Translations under genes and position numbers: made by a program
Shown here: piece by piece, positions 1 to 7,787 of the stretch
Numbering within the stretch: position 1 is the stretch's first letter
Layout of the letters: the number at the start of each line of letters is the position of its first letter
DNA from: Pirellulaceae bacterium
GTDB taxonomy: Bacteria; Planctomycetota; Planctomycetia; Pirellulales; Pirellulaceae
DNA length: 44,401 nucleotides
Direction of reading: 5' to 3'
Assembly: GCA_026989685.1 (NCBI GenBank)
Contig: JALSIV010000390.1
Span: 1-44,401 of the forward strand
Notes under the pieces: model-generated
Database searches by the model: none
What the model was told of the DNA's origin: nothing
The model's input: only the letters and a program-made list of their open reading frames with translations

Positions 1-276
1 CCGTCCGGCGCCGAGTCGACCGGCCGCGCATCTCAACAGGACAACGCACGGGTCACTCATACGGATTGGCTCACGCCCGACCAGTGGATGTTCGTCAACG
101 GAGATTTGCGTTCGGTGTTGCTCGATGCCCGCGACTTGCCGAATGCAGTGGACCGGAACAGTGCCGGTTCCGCCGGTGTGGATGGCCGTTCGTTTGACAA
201 GCCCGGGGAAACCGGTGGCGGTTTCAACTGGCTGGAGGGCATCGGAAATGGGACGGATGGGAAATGGGACGGATAA
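1..276 (+). CDS. 3' end of an unidentified gene (5' part outside window)
   Basis: The frame is open from base 1 to a TAA at 274-276, giving the last 91 residues of a protein whose start lies left of the window. I do not recognise it. The visible part is hydrophilic and rich in Gly, Asp and Asn, has a short segment TDWLTPDQWMFVNGDLRSVL and ends in a low-complexity GNGTDGKWDG tail. That tail is encoded by the second half of a 16-bp tandem duplication (244-275) that also creates the stop codon, so the present C-terminus may be recent. No membrane segment is visible. The ORF track starts it at an internal ATG (88), but the frame is open upstream, so 88 is probably not the start. It is also possible that this is untranslated sequence that happens to be open. 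Confidence 0.5.
   Translation, partial: PSGAESTGRASQQDNARVTHTDWLTPDQWMFVNGDLRSVLLDARDLPNAVDRNSAGSAGVDGRSFDKPGETGGGFNWLEGIGNGTDGKWDG
244..275 (+). repeat. 16-bp perfect tandem duplication at gene end
   Basis: GGAAATGGGACGGATG is followed directly by GGAAATGGGACGGATA. The unit length is not a multiple of three, so the duplication changes the reading frame at the end of the upstream gene and supplies its TAA stop. Confidence 0.8.
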
Positions 277-353
277 GACCGAGACGACCGATCGGACACG
301 GCCTTGGCCGCATTCATGGCGACAACGACAGAGAGACACATACATGGCATTGT

Positions 354-486
354 GCCTCACACCTCACACTTCACCCCTCACACCTCACCCCTCACCCCTC
401 ACACCTCACACCTCACCCCTCACACCTCACACCTCACCCCTCACCCCTCACACCTCACACCTCACCCCTCACACCTCACACCTCAA
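354..486 (+). repeat. 19-copy heptamer array, unit (A/C)CCTCAC
   Basis: Read in steps of seven from 354, nearly every unit is ACCTCAC or CCCTCAC. The exceptions are GCCTCAC at the left edge, ACTTCAC in unit 3 and ACCTCAA at the right edge. The A and C variants fall partly into an A-A-C 21-bp higher-order pattern. The array occupies most of the gap between the partial gene and the gene starting at 519, ending about 33 bases before that start. It makes the track ORF at 264 look longer by encoding HTSHLTPHPS-like peptide, which I regard as non-coding. Two reverse-orientation units of the same family are at 19868-19881. Confidence 0.95.
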
Positions 487-503
487 AACCGGCATCGCCG
501 GTT
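487..503 (+). other. Short hairpin between heptamer array and start site
   Basis: AACCGGC-ATC-GCCGGTT is a perfect 7-bp stem with a 3-base loop. It sits between the heptamer array and the ribosome binding site GAAGGAG (504-510) of the next gene. In an mRNA crossing the array it would lie directly against the Shine-Dalgarno sequence, so it could influence translation; that role is inference. Confidence 0.6.
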
Positions 504-518
504 GAAGGAGTCTCGATC

Positions 519-2042
519 GTGACTACCCTAATCCGTTATCTGCTGCTCGGCGCGTTGATCGCCGTCGCCTGTCCGGTACTGGAAGCTCAAGTTCGCATCG
601 GGCCCAGGGGTCCGTACCGGATCGATGCCGACGAGGAGGACGCTGGCTCGGAGCGATGGGACATCGAGGCGACACCGGCTGCGGTTCCCGAGCTGGCGTT
701 GGCGTATTCGCTGCTGCCCGATCCGGCGTTGGCTCTTCCCGGAAATGCGGTGGCGTTCTATCGCGAGGCATTGTTGGAGCTCCAGCGCACGTTGGCGATG
801 CGACGGAGTCTGTTGAGCGATATGGCTGCGTGGCAGGATCTTCGCCCGGCCCGGCTGCCCGCCGATCGGGCTCGCCTGGTTGTGCGAGAGTTTTCCGGCG
901 TCCTCGATTTGGTTCGAGCGGGGGCACAGCGGATCGATACCGACTGGGGGATGCTCGAGGACCGGGCGGCCAGCCGATGGCACCCCTCGTTGCCGGCACT
1001 GCGATTTTCCGATGCGATCGAGTTGTCTCGCTGCCTGGCGCTGATCGACCTCGCGTGCCGGCTGGCGATGGCGGAGGGAGACTACGCGGAAGCCGAACCG
1101 TGGCTGCAGTGCGGCTGGCGGCTGGCTAACGACATCGGCCGGCGCCCCCGACTGAATGACCAGATCACGGCGGTAGGCTTGGGAAACCGCATGTTGGTGA
1201 CGGTGCGTCACTGGATCGGTTCCCCCGACTCCCCCAACTTGTTCTGGGCGCTGGCCCGGCTCGAGTTGCCGATCGGCGACTCGAAGCGCGCGTTGGAATA
1301 CGAACTCAGGATTCCCGAGCTATGGATCGGCGCGGGGGATGATGCGCCGTGGACTCGATCAAAAGAAGAGTGGAACGCGATTTATCGGCGCCTGACCCAG
1401 GCGGTGACTGGCGGCGACCGTCGGAATGAGGTCGTGCTGCGGATGACTCTGATCCAGTCATATCCACTGGCGAAGCGCGAACTGCAGTCGTGGGGCTACT
1501 CGCCGGACCAGTTGGCTCGCCTTCCCGCCCGAGGAATGGTGTTATTGCACCAGTATCATGTGGCCAGGCACAACCGCCATGCCTTGGTCAAGTGGCTGGC
1601 ACTGCCCGAGCCTGCTTGCAGCCAGGGGATGCGCCGAACGCTACGGCAACTCCGAGAAGAGGGTTGGATCGGTACCGGTATGACCGCGGAAGGAGTGCCC
1701 CGGCGCGACTGGCTCGACCGAGTAGGCCACTCGGCGGAGCAGGCGACCCGCTACTATTTCACCATTCGCGATTCCCAACAGTTGCTACTTGCCAAGCGCA
1801 ACGCATTGATGGTCGTGGAAGCTCTGCGCCATTTCGCGGCCCGGCACGATGGCAGGCTTCCTCAGAGACTCGAGGAAATCACATCGCTACCCGTTCCCAT
1901 CAATCCGCTGACCCGCCAGGCGTTTGGATATCGGAGGCTCTCCGATCGTGCCGCGGAAGTGTTGATTGACGGGGACGAGAATGCCAAAGAGAATTTGGCT
2001 ACGGGAGCGTGGCGTATCTTACGGATCGACGTTCGGCCGTAG
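519..2042 (+). CDS. Unidentified exported protein (507 aa)
   Basis: The start is the GTG at 519, because GAAGGAG lies 8 bases upstream and the following residues form a signal peptide (TTLIRYLLLGALIAVACPVLEAQ). The upstream extension in the ORF track encodes only heptamer-repeat peptide. The mature part is mostly helical in character and contains a segment like a helical-repeat region (around residues 165-210, ALIDLACRLAMAEGDYAEAE). The C-terminus (about 430-507) has VVEALRHFAARHDGRLPQ followed by INPLTRQAFGYR, an arrangement common at the end of planctomycete periplasmic proteins that resembles the pseudopilin pattern 'DPFTGKPFRY'. I see no catalytic motif, so the function is unknown. It is most likely periplasmic. 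The next gene, on the same strand, is separated by 234 bases containing a dispersed repeat, so the two need not be co-transcribed. Confidence 0.8.
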   Translation: MTTLIRYLLLGALIAVACPVLEAQVRIGPRGPYRIDADEEDAGSERWDIEATPAAVPELALAYSLLPDPALALPGNAVAFYREALLELQRTLAMRRSLLSDMAAWQDLRPARLPADRARLVVREFSGVLDLVRAGAQRIDTDWGMLEDRAASRWHPSLPALRFSDAIELSRCLALIDLACRLAMAEGDYAEAEPWLQCGWRLANDIGRRPRLNDQITAVGLGNRMLVTVRHWIGSPDSPNLFWALARLELPIGDSKRALEYELRIPELWIGAGDDAPWTRSKEEWNAIYRRLTQAVTGGDRRNEVVLRMTLIQSYPLAKRELQSWGYSPDQLARLPARGMVLLHQYHVARHNRHALVKWLALPEPACSQGMRRTLRQLREEGWIGTGMTAEGVPRRDWLDRVGHSAEQATRYYFTIRDSQQLLLAKRNALMVVEALRHFAARHDGRLPQRLEEITSLPVPINPLTRQAFGYRRLSDRAAEVLIDGDENAKENLATGAWRILRIDVRP

Positions 2043-2054
2043 TACGACCGGAGA

Positions 2055-2157
2055 GACTGAAGACTGAAGACTGAAGGCTGTAGGGATGGTGGTGACAACC
2101 GAAAGCCAGTGCAACATGCGCGCACGGCGCGCGGACGTGATAAAGTAAGGCTCCAAC
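2055..2157 (-). repeat. Dispersed heptamer-plus-leader element, copy A
   Basis: On the plus strand, GACTGAA occurs three times from 2055, then GGCTGTA, running straight into GGGATGG and a leader. Read on the minus strand, 2121-2075 matches 12120-12166 without gaps at 38 of 47 positions, with weaker similarity for about 35 more bases. It lies just after the stop of the gene at 519 and before the DUF1559-like gene. Copy B is in the opposite orientation 10 kb away. Confidence 0.8.
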
Positions 2158-2203
2158 ACGATTTTCCAAGGAACCGTTCACCTCTCTTGTGTCCATCCCT
2201 ACA
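2079..2203. repeat. 11-bp inverted repeat flanking the copy A leader
   Basis: TGTAGGGATGG at 2079-2089 has its exact reverse complement CCATCCCTACA at 2193-2203. The left arm is the junction motif of the dispersed element, so the right arm may be the trace of a second, inverted element end. Confidence 0.6.
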
Positions 2204-2276
2204 CCGATTGAAATCCCGACACGTTTCGTCCTTCCGCTTGGGCGGGGACGGTCCCTCTACTTGACAGGAGACTCTC

Positions 2277-3932
2277 ATGCTCTCATCTCGACGGCCCCAC
2301 GATGCGACTCGCACGACAATCCGGCTGGTTCTTCACCTGGTGGTGATTACCGGAACGTTGACCTGCTTGGGAGCGGGCGAGATTGCGGCTCAGCAGCATC
2401 CTCTGGACCGCTTCCTGACAGACTCGACGCTGCTGGTCGCTCGACTCGACCTGGACAAAGCCAGGCTGCCGGAGGCTCTGCAAGCCATCGAGGGATCGAA
2501 CGCCAAAGGGCGGCAGTTGGTCCAAGGATTGCGAAAGTGGCAGCAGAAGTCGTTCCTCCCCTTGTTGAGCGATGCCGGAGTTCGCGAATGCTATCTGGTG
2601 TCGGACATCATGGACGTGCAGCAGGGCCCCGGCTTCCTCGTCTTGCCGGTTCCTGGACCGGACGGAGAGACCAAGGCGGCCAAGTTGGCCGAGTCGCTGC
2701 AGTCGTATTTCGCCGACCGTTCACTGGTGATGCTCAACGATCCCAACTTCCGGACAGTACGGACGTTTGGGAGTCGGGTGTTCATAGGACACCGCCGAAT
2801 GCTGAAACGATTGCAGAGCGCCGAGTCGGCTGCGCGAGAAGACATCTTGAAACGGCTGGCGGCTGACAGCGATGCGGCATTGGATGTGTGGCTGGTTCCC
2901 ACCGCCGAATACCGGGAACTGGTTGCCGAGTTTCCCATCCCTTTTCCGTCTCAAGTGGCCGACACCTGGGATGAAGTATGTGACCGCTTCGAGTGGATCG
3001 GCTTGCATCTGTCCCTGGTTCCCCGCATCGCGTTGCAAGCCGAAATCGCCGCCGCCGACGAGGCCGCGGCGAAGAAGTGGCGGGATCTGCTGCTGGCGCT
3101 CCGAGGCATGCTTGACCGTGAATTCAAGGAAGGTGTGCAACGCGCCGGGCCTCCGGGGCGGTCCAACTATCAGGCGATCATCGTCGGAGCCGTCGCCCAA
3201 GCGTCGGTTCAGCAGAATGGCACGATGGTGCAGGCCACAGCGAAAATCGATTCTCCGCAGGCGAGCACCCGCGTCCTGGCTTACGCGCTGGGGACGATCG
3301 CCGCGGCGCTGGCGAAGACACCGGAAATCGAATCCGGCAACCGACTGAGATATCAGGCGATCGCCATGCACAACTTCCATAATGATCACGGTTCGTTTCC
3401 GCCGTCGGCGAGTTATGATGACAACGGCGAACCGCTGCTCAGTTGGCGGGTTCACCTTCTGCCCTATCTGGGCGATGAAGCGGTCGCGCTATACCAGCGT
3501 TTTCGACTCGACGAACCGTGGAACAGTCCGCACAACAAGGCACTGATCGCGAAGATGCCGAAGGTCTTTCAAGATCCAAGTGGGAAGGTCAAGGAGCCCG
3601 GCATGACGCGGATCGTGGTCCCTATCGGCGAGGGCTTCGTTTTCGATGGCTCGGAGACCGGTGTTCGCATACGCGACATTCGCGATGGTACCAGTAACAC
3701 GATCATGATGATCGAGGCGGCTCCCGAGAGTGCCGTAATTTGGACCCGGCCGCAGGATCTGGTGATCGATCCGAAGGCCCCGCTGAAGGGAGTCGTAGCG
3801 GCGGGCCAATCGCACTTCAACGTGCTGGCGGTCGACGGCGCCCTGCATCGGGTTCTCGGTACGATCGATAAGAAGAAGTTCATGGCGTTGCTGACTCGGG
3901 ACGGACGAGAGGTGATCGGCGGCTGGGAGTGA
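2277..3932 (+). CDS. Exported protein with C-terminal DUF1559-like domain
   Basis: The ATG at 2277 follows AGGAG by 7 bases. An N-terminal hydrophobic stretch (TIRLVLHLVVITGTLTCLG) looks like a signal peptide, so the protein should act outside the cytoplasm. About 300 residues of unassigned sequence come first. From about residue 355 there is the familiar DUF1559 pattern: RYQAIAMHNFHNDHGSFPP, LSWRVHLLPYLG, LDEPWNSPHNKALI, then IRDIRDGTSNTIMMIEA and a late SHFNVLAVDGA motif. DUF1559 proteins of Planctomycetes usually begin with a type IV pilin-like methylation helix followed directly by this domain. Here that helix is absent and a long amino-terminal region takes its place, so it is a variant rather than a pseudopilin. 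The molecular function of DUF1559 is not established. Confidence 0.85.
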   Translation: MLSSRRPHDATRTTIRLVLHLVVITGTLTCLGAGEIAAQQHPLDRFLTDSTLLVARLDLDKARLPEALQAIEGSNAKGRQLVQGLRKWQQKSFLPLLSDAGVRECYLVSDIMDVQQGPGFLVLPVPGPDGETKAAKLAESLQSYFADRSLVMLNDPNFRTVRTFGSRVFIGHRRMLKRLQSAESAAREDILKRLAADSDAALDVWLVPTAEYRELVAEFPIPFPSQVADTWDEVCDRFEWIGLHLSLVPRIALQAEIAAADEAAAKKWRDLLLALRGMLDREFKEGVQRAGPPGRSNYQAIIVGAVAQASVQQNGTMVQATAKIDSPQASTRVLAYALGTIAAALAKTPEIESGNRLRYQAIAMHNFHNDHGSFPPSASYDDNGEPLLSWRVHLLPYLGDEAVALYQRFRLDEPWNSPHNKALIAKMPKVFQDPSGKVKEPGMTRIVVPIGEGFVFDGSETGVRIRDIRDGTSNTIMMIEAAPESAVIWTRPQDLVIDPKAPLKGVVAAGQSHFNVLAVDGALHRVLGTIDKKKFMALLTRDGREVIGGWE

Positions 3933-4115
3933 CGTACTGAGCGGATCTGCGCGCTTGAGCGGATGGGCACTCATCCCGGTCTGTCGCGGCACGCCGCAGG
4001 CGAGGGCCCGCCGCTCAAACGCCGGTTCCCAAAGCAAGGGCTGACTGGCATGATGTGTGCTCGGTGTCTCGACCGTTGAAACAACGGTGTCATCAGGCAA
4101 GAGGAATCGCACATC

Positions 4116-5180
4116 ATGGCCCGCTCCCACGAAATCACGTTCAAGTACTTGTCCCAGGAAGACCTGCTCCGCAGCGGCTGTCTCGATTTCCGCATGGCGA
4201 TCGAGGCGGTCGAATCGGCGTTGCGGGCCCATCGAGCGGGCAAGGTGTTGTTCCCCGAGAAGATCGTGCAGATCTTCAATGAGGAAACCCAGGAGCGGAT
4301 CAATTGTCTTCCCGCCACGCTGCTCGAGGAAGGCGTGTGCGGAATGAAGTGGGTATCGGTATTTCCGCCCAACGTTCGGGAGGGGCTGCAGAACCTGAGC
4401 GCCCTGTTCGTTCTTTCGGAGATCGAGCACGGATTTCCGATCGCGGTGATGGAGGGAACGCTCTGTTCCAACATGCGAGTCGGCGCGGTGGGAGCGACGG
4501 CGGCCAAGTATCTGGCCCCCGAGGATGCCCGAGTGATCGGATTCATCGGTTCGGGCGAACAAGCCAAGATGCACCTGTTGGCCATGAAGACGGTGCGTCC
4601 CGGTCTCGAGGTCTGCAAGGTCTCGGCTGCCACGCCGCCCGAAGAGGAGGCGTTCGTGGAAGAGATGTCGCGGATTCTGCCTCGAATGACGTTCGAAACG
4701 GCGGGCACCGACGGTTCGAAAGCGATGAGCGATGCCGACATTTTGGTTACGGCCACCAGTGCGCAGGCTCCTCTGCTCAAGGCGGCGTGGATGAAGCCGG
4801 GCGCTTTTTATAGCCACATCGGTGGCTGGGAGGACGAATTCGCCGTGGCCGAGCAGTGCGACAAGATCGTTTGCGACGACTGGGAAACGGTCAAACATCG
4901 CACGCAGACGCTCAGCCGCATGTACCAGGCGGGAGAGCTGTCGGACGACGACATCCATGCCAATCTCGATGAGATCGTGACCGGCGAAAAACCGGGCCGG
5001 ACTTCGGCGGAGGAGCGGATCTACTTCAACGCGGTCGGTCTGGCGTTCGTCGACGTGGCCATCGCGCTGGAGATGTACCGCCGAGCCGCTGGCAAGCACG
5101 CCGGGCAGACGCTGACTTTGCAAAAGTGCATGATCTTCGAGCATCCCGAAATCCGGCATTGGGTGCAGTTCGACTTCTAA
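4116..5180 (+). CDS. Ornithine cyclodeaminase / mu-crystallin family protein
   Basis: At 354 residues this is the usual length for the family, whose members are NAD(P)-dependent enzymes such as ornithine cyclodeaminase, alanine dehydrogenase and ketimine reductases. The dinucleotide-binding loop IGFIGSGEQAKMH is at about residues 141-153. The GMKWVSVFP stretch (76-84) carries the lysine conserved at the substrate site, and NMRVGAVGATAAKYLA (119-134) corresponds to the usual RTAAxSALAAK region. The region normally written IGADxxxxxEL reads IGGWEDEFA here, so the substrate-binding acidic residues are shifted and the substrate cannot be inferred. AGAGGAA precedes the ATG by about 10 bases. It stands alone, with no arginine, ornithine or siderophore genes nearby. 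It is cytosolic and the exact reaction is unknown. Confidence 0.88.
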   Translation: MARSHEITFKYLSQEDLLRSGCLDFRMAIEAVESALRAHRAGKVLFPEKIVQIFNEETQERINCLPATLLEEGVCGMKWVSVFPPNVREGLQNLSALFVLSEIEHGFPIAVMEGTLCSNMRVGAVGATAAKYLAPEDARVIGFIGSGEQAKMHLLAMKTVRPGLEVCKVSAATPPEEEAFVEEMSRILPRMTFETAGTDGSKAMSDADILVTATSAQAPLLKAAWMKPGAFYSHIGGWEDEFAVAEQCDKIVCDDWETVKHRTQTLSRMYQAGELSDDDIHANLDEIVTGEKPGRTSAEERIYFNAVGLAFVDVAIALEMYRRAAGKHAGQTLTLQKCMIFEHPEIRHWVQFDF

Positions 5181-5198
5181 CGCGCGTTTCGCCCGCAG

Positions 5199-5219
5199 GG
5201 CCGGAGGCTGGAGACCGGA
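5199..5219 (+). repeat. Three GRCNGRA heptamers
   Basis: GGCCGGA, GGCTGGA and GACCGGA follow one another, fitting the same consensus as the heptamers at 2055 and 12161. No leader sequence follows. It lies 18 bases past the stop of the ornithine cyclodeaminase-like gene. Confidence 0.65.
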
Positions 5220-5385
5220 GCTTCATCTGTTTCGCCGATCGACGGCTTCCGTTCGCAGGTTCCCCTTGGTCTTGCCGGATGTGGAACCGTTCGTCGACGC
5301 CCTCCGGCAGTACTGCGAAGTGGAAGAGAAGACGCGGGCGCCCCGCCGCAAGGGGGGAGTGTATGGTGGCGAGGCGACCAACTAA
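5220..5385 (+). other. Open stretch without start; possible gene remnant
   Basis: Immediately after the heptamers one plus-strand frame stays open to a TAA at 5383-5385. It reads as plausible protein: VLPDVEPFVDALRQYCEVEE followed by a basic tail. The DVEPFVDALR pattern recalls the end of small bacterial PH-like membrane-associated domains, but no start codon with a ribosome binding site precedes it. It may be the tail of a gene whose front was lost at the heptamer array, or just an open frame in GC-rich DNA. The rest of the 243-base gap holds only an AT-rich patch (TAAAATAAATG) before the next gene. Confidence 0.2.
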
Positions 5386-5423
5386 AATAAATGAACTTTG
5401 ATTGGTAAACGGAGGTTGACAGG

Positions 5424-7766
5424 ATGACGGTGCGATGGTGGCTGAGGGCGATCGGGTTGACCGCATGGCTGGCTGCGCCTCTTTGGTCGGGCGAGTCGGA
5501 ATCCGAAAAGCAGATCGTATTTCAACGCGACATCCAGCCGATCTTAAGCGAGCACTGCGCCGCCTGTCACGGCGGTGTCAAACGCGAGGGTGGATTCAGC
5601 GTGGTCAGCCGCGAGCTGCTTTTGAGTGAAACCGACTCGGGAGATCCGGCGTTGGTACCCGGTCGTCCCGACGAGAGTGGATTGCTGCTGCGCGTCGCTT
5701 CCACGGACCCCGATGAACGGATGCCGCCGGAAAAACCGCCGTTGCCGCCCGAGTCGATTGCACGGCTGCGCCGGTGGATCGAGATGGGAGCTCCTTGGCC
5801 CAAGCACTGGTCGTACGCTCCCATCCGCAGGCCGGAGATACCGGCGGGGGAGAAGCGGCATCCGGTCGACTTTTTTGTGCAGCGCCGTTTGAGTGAGCAC
5901 CACGTCGAACCGGCTCCGGCGGCGGACCGCCGCACACTGATCCGCCGGCTGTCACTCGATTTGACGGGACTCTTGCCGACACCGGAAGAGATCGATCAAT
6001 TCCTGAATGACAAGTCGGCCGACGCTTACGAGCGACTGGTCGATCGCTTGCTCGCGTCGCCTCATTTCGGTGAACGGTGGGCTCGCCATTGGCTGGATGA
6101 AGCCCGCTATGCCGACTCGGAAGGTTACGAGAAGGACTCGCCGAAGAAGGACGCCTACCACTACCGCGACTGGGTCATCCGGGCGCTCAACGAGGACATG
6201 CCGTTCGACCAGTTCACGATCCGGCAGATCGCCGGCGATCTGCTGCCGGACGCGACCAACGACGATCTGATCGCCACCAAGTTCCACCTCCAGGCTCAGT
6301 ACAACCTGGAAGGCGGTGTCGATGCCGAAGAGGACCGGACCAAGCGGGTCATCGATCGACTGAACACCGTGGGAACGGTGTGGTTGGGCACGACGATCGG
6401 CTGCTGTCAGTGCCACAACCATCCGTACGATCCGTTCGACATGAGCGACTTCTATGCCATGTATGCTTTTTTCAACAACATGGAGATGGCAGCGGATTTC
6501 TTGAAGGACGAGCCGAAGGATGCACCTCAGCGCCGGGAAGAACGAGCCAAGAGGTGGAAGGAGATTTCCCGACTGCTTGCCGATCAAGTCCACGACAAGA
6601 ACTTGAATACTCGCACGCAGGCGAAGTTGACTCAACTGCGCACCTTCGACAACACCAAGCAGTTCATCCGCTATTTGCGCGAGCGTCCGGGAGAGCGGCG
6701 CAAGACCTACGCGTTTCGTCGGGGCGATTTTTTGCAACCGCTGGTCGAAGCGGGAGAGGTCGAGCCGGATGTTCCCAGCATCCTTCCGCCCCTGAAGGCG
6801 CGAGGCGAACGAGCCGATCGGCTCGATCTGGCTCGGTGGCTGGTCAGTCCGGAGAATCCGCTGACGGCTCGAGTCACCGTCAACAAAGTGTGGATGCACT
6901 TGCTGGGCGAACCGCTGGCGGCTCAAGTCGGCGATTTCGGCTCGCGCGGCGCCGAACCGACGCATCCACGGCTACTCGACTGGTTGGCTCACTGGTTCAT
7001 CCACGATGCGAAGTGGAGTCGGAAAGAGTTGATCCGGTTGATTGTTACGTCGCACACCTACCGTCAGTCTTCGGTCGTGCGCCCCGAGTTGATCGACCGA
7101 GATCCCAACAACCGTTGGTTGGCTCGGCAGAACCGGGTTCGCTTGGAGGCGGAGATCATTCGCGACATCGCTTTGCAAGCGTCCGGTTTGTTGCACCACA
7201 AGGTCGGTGGTCCGAGTGTCTACCCACCGCTGCCGAAGATCGTGGCGCAGCAGACGTATGCAGGAGGCGGAAAGTACAATGTGTCCAAGGGGGCGGACCG
7301 TTACCGCCGCGGGCTCTACACATTCTTTCGCCGTACGGCGATCGATCCCAACCTGGCCACGTTCGACTGTCCCGACTCCAGCATGTCGCGTGCTCAGCGG
7401 GATCGCTCCAACAATCCCCTCCAGGCTCTGGCGCTGTTGCAGAACGAGGTGTTCCACGAAGCGGCTCAGGGATTCGCCGCGAGGCTACTGCAAGAGGTGC
7501 CTGGCGGTGCCGAGGAGACCCGCGACCGGCAGCGGCTGGGTCGGGCGTTTCTCATTGCGTTGGGACGCCCGCTGGAAGAGTTCGAGTACCGGCAACTGGC
7601 CCAACTGTTGAAGGAGGCTCGAGATTACTACCGGCAACACGAGAAAGATGCGGCTGCGGTCGCAGGTAACACGCAGGTAGAGAAAGTCGGCAAGTCGGAG
7701 CAGGCGGCCTGGGTCGCCACGACTCGCACGATTCTCAATCTCGACGAATTCATCACCCGCAACTGA
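5424..7766 (+). CDS. PSCyt1-DUF1549-DUF1553 (PSD1) planctomycete cytochrome-like protein
   Basis: GGAGG lies 8 bases before the ATG, and a signal peptide (WWLRAIGLTAWLAAPLWSGE) is present. Residues 31-115 form the planctomycete cytochrome C domain with a CAACH haem-binding motif at 45-49, followed by the usual RMPPEKPPLPPE loop. DUF1549 follows (about 148-355, LIRRLSLDLTGLLPTPEEI, FGERWARHWLDEARY) and includes a second CxxCH, CCQCH, at 327-331. DUF1553 occupies about 460-715 (LARWLVSPENPLTARVTVNK to the SRAQRDRSNNPLQALALLQN segment). At 780 residues it is a compact form: the laminin-G or carbohydrate-binding insert often found between the domains is absent. It would be exported and may bind one or two haems. 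The biological role of this family is not known; it nearly always precedes a DUF1501 gene, as here, with a 21-base gap that implies co-transcription. Confidence 0.93.
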   Translation: MTVRWWLRAIGLTAWLAAPLWSGESESEKQIVFQRDIQPILSEHCAACHGGVKREGGFSVVSRELLLSETDSGDPALVPGRPDESGLLLRVASTDPDERMPPEKPPLPPESIARLRRWIEMGAPWPKHWSYAPIRRPEIPAGEKRHPVDFFVQRRLSEHHVEPAPAADRRTLIRRLSLDLTGLLPTPEEIDQFLNDKSADAYERLVDRLLASPHFGERWARHWLDEARYADSEGYEKDSPKKDAYHYRDWVIRALNEDMPFDQFTIRQIAGDLLPDATNDDLIATKFHLQAQYNLEGGVDAEEDRTKRVIDRLNTVGTVWLGTTIGCCQCHNHPYDPFDMSDFYAMYAFFNNMEMAADFLKDEPKDAPQRREERAKRWKEISRLLADQVHDKNLNTRTQAKLTQLRTFDNTKQFIRYLRERPGERRKTYAFRRGDFLQPLVEAGEVEPDVPSILPPLKARGERADRLDLARWLVSPENPLTARVTVNKVWMHLLGEPLAAQVGDFGSRGAEPTHPRLLDWLAHWFIHDAKWSRKELIRLIVTSHTYRQSSVVRPELIDRDPNNRWLARQNRVRLEAEIIRDIALQASGLLHHKVGGPSVYPPLPKIVAQQTYAGGGKYNVSKGADRYRRGLYTFFRRTAIDPNLATFDCPDSSMSRAQRDRSNNPLQALALLQNEVFHEAAQGFAARLLQEVPGGAEETRDRQRLGRAFLIALGRPLEEFEYRQLAQLLKEARDYYRQHEKDAAAVAGNTQVEKVGKSEQAAWVATTRTILNLDEFITRN

Positions 7767-7787
7767 ACGATAGCGAAAGTCTCCGCC

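Noticed and set aside
354-486. CRISPR-like array
   Set aside because: The unit is 7 bp with no spacers and no cas genes nearby.
264-518. N-terminal extension of the gene at 519 (HTSHLTPHPS repeats)
   Set aside because: It is a translation of the heptamer array; a good ribosome binding site and signal peptide place the start at the GTG 519.
4026-4054. TTCCCA-17-CATGAT as a promoter for the ornithine cyclodeaminase-like gene
   Set aside because: Only 4/6 matches in each box; such matches are frequent by chance.
3489-5159. 556-aa minus-strand ORF
   Set aside because: Antisense to the ornithine cyclodeaminase-like gene and the end of the DUF1559-like gene; no recognisable motif.
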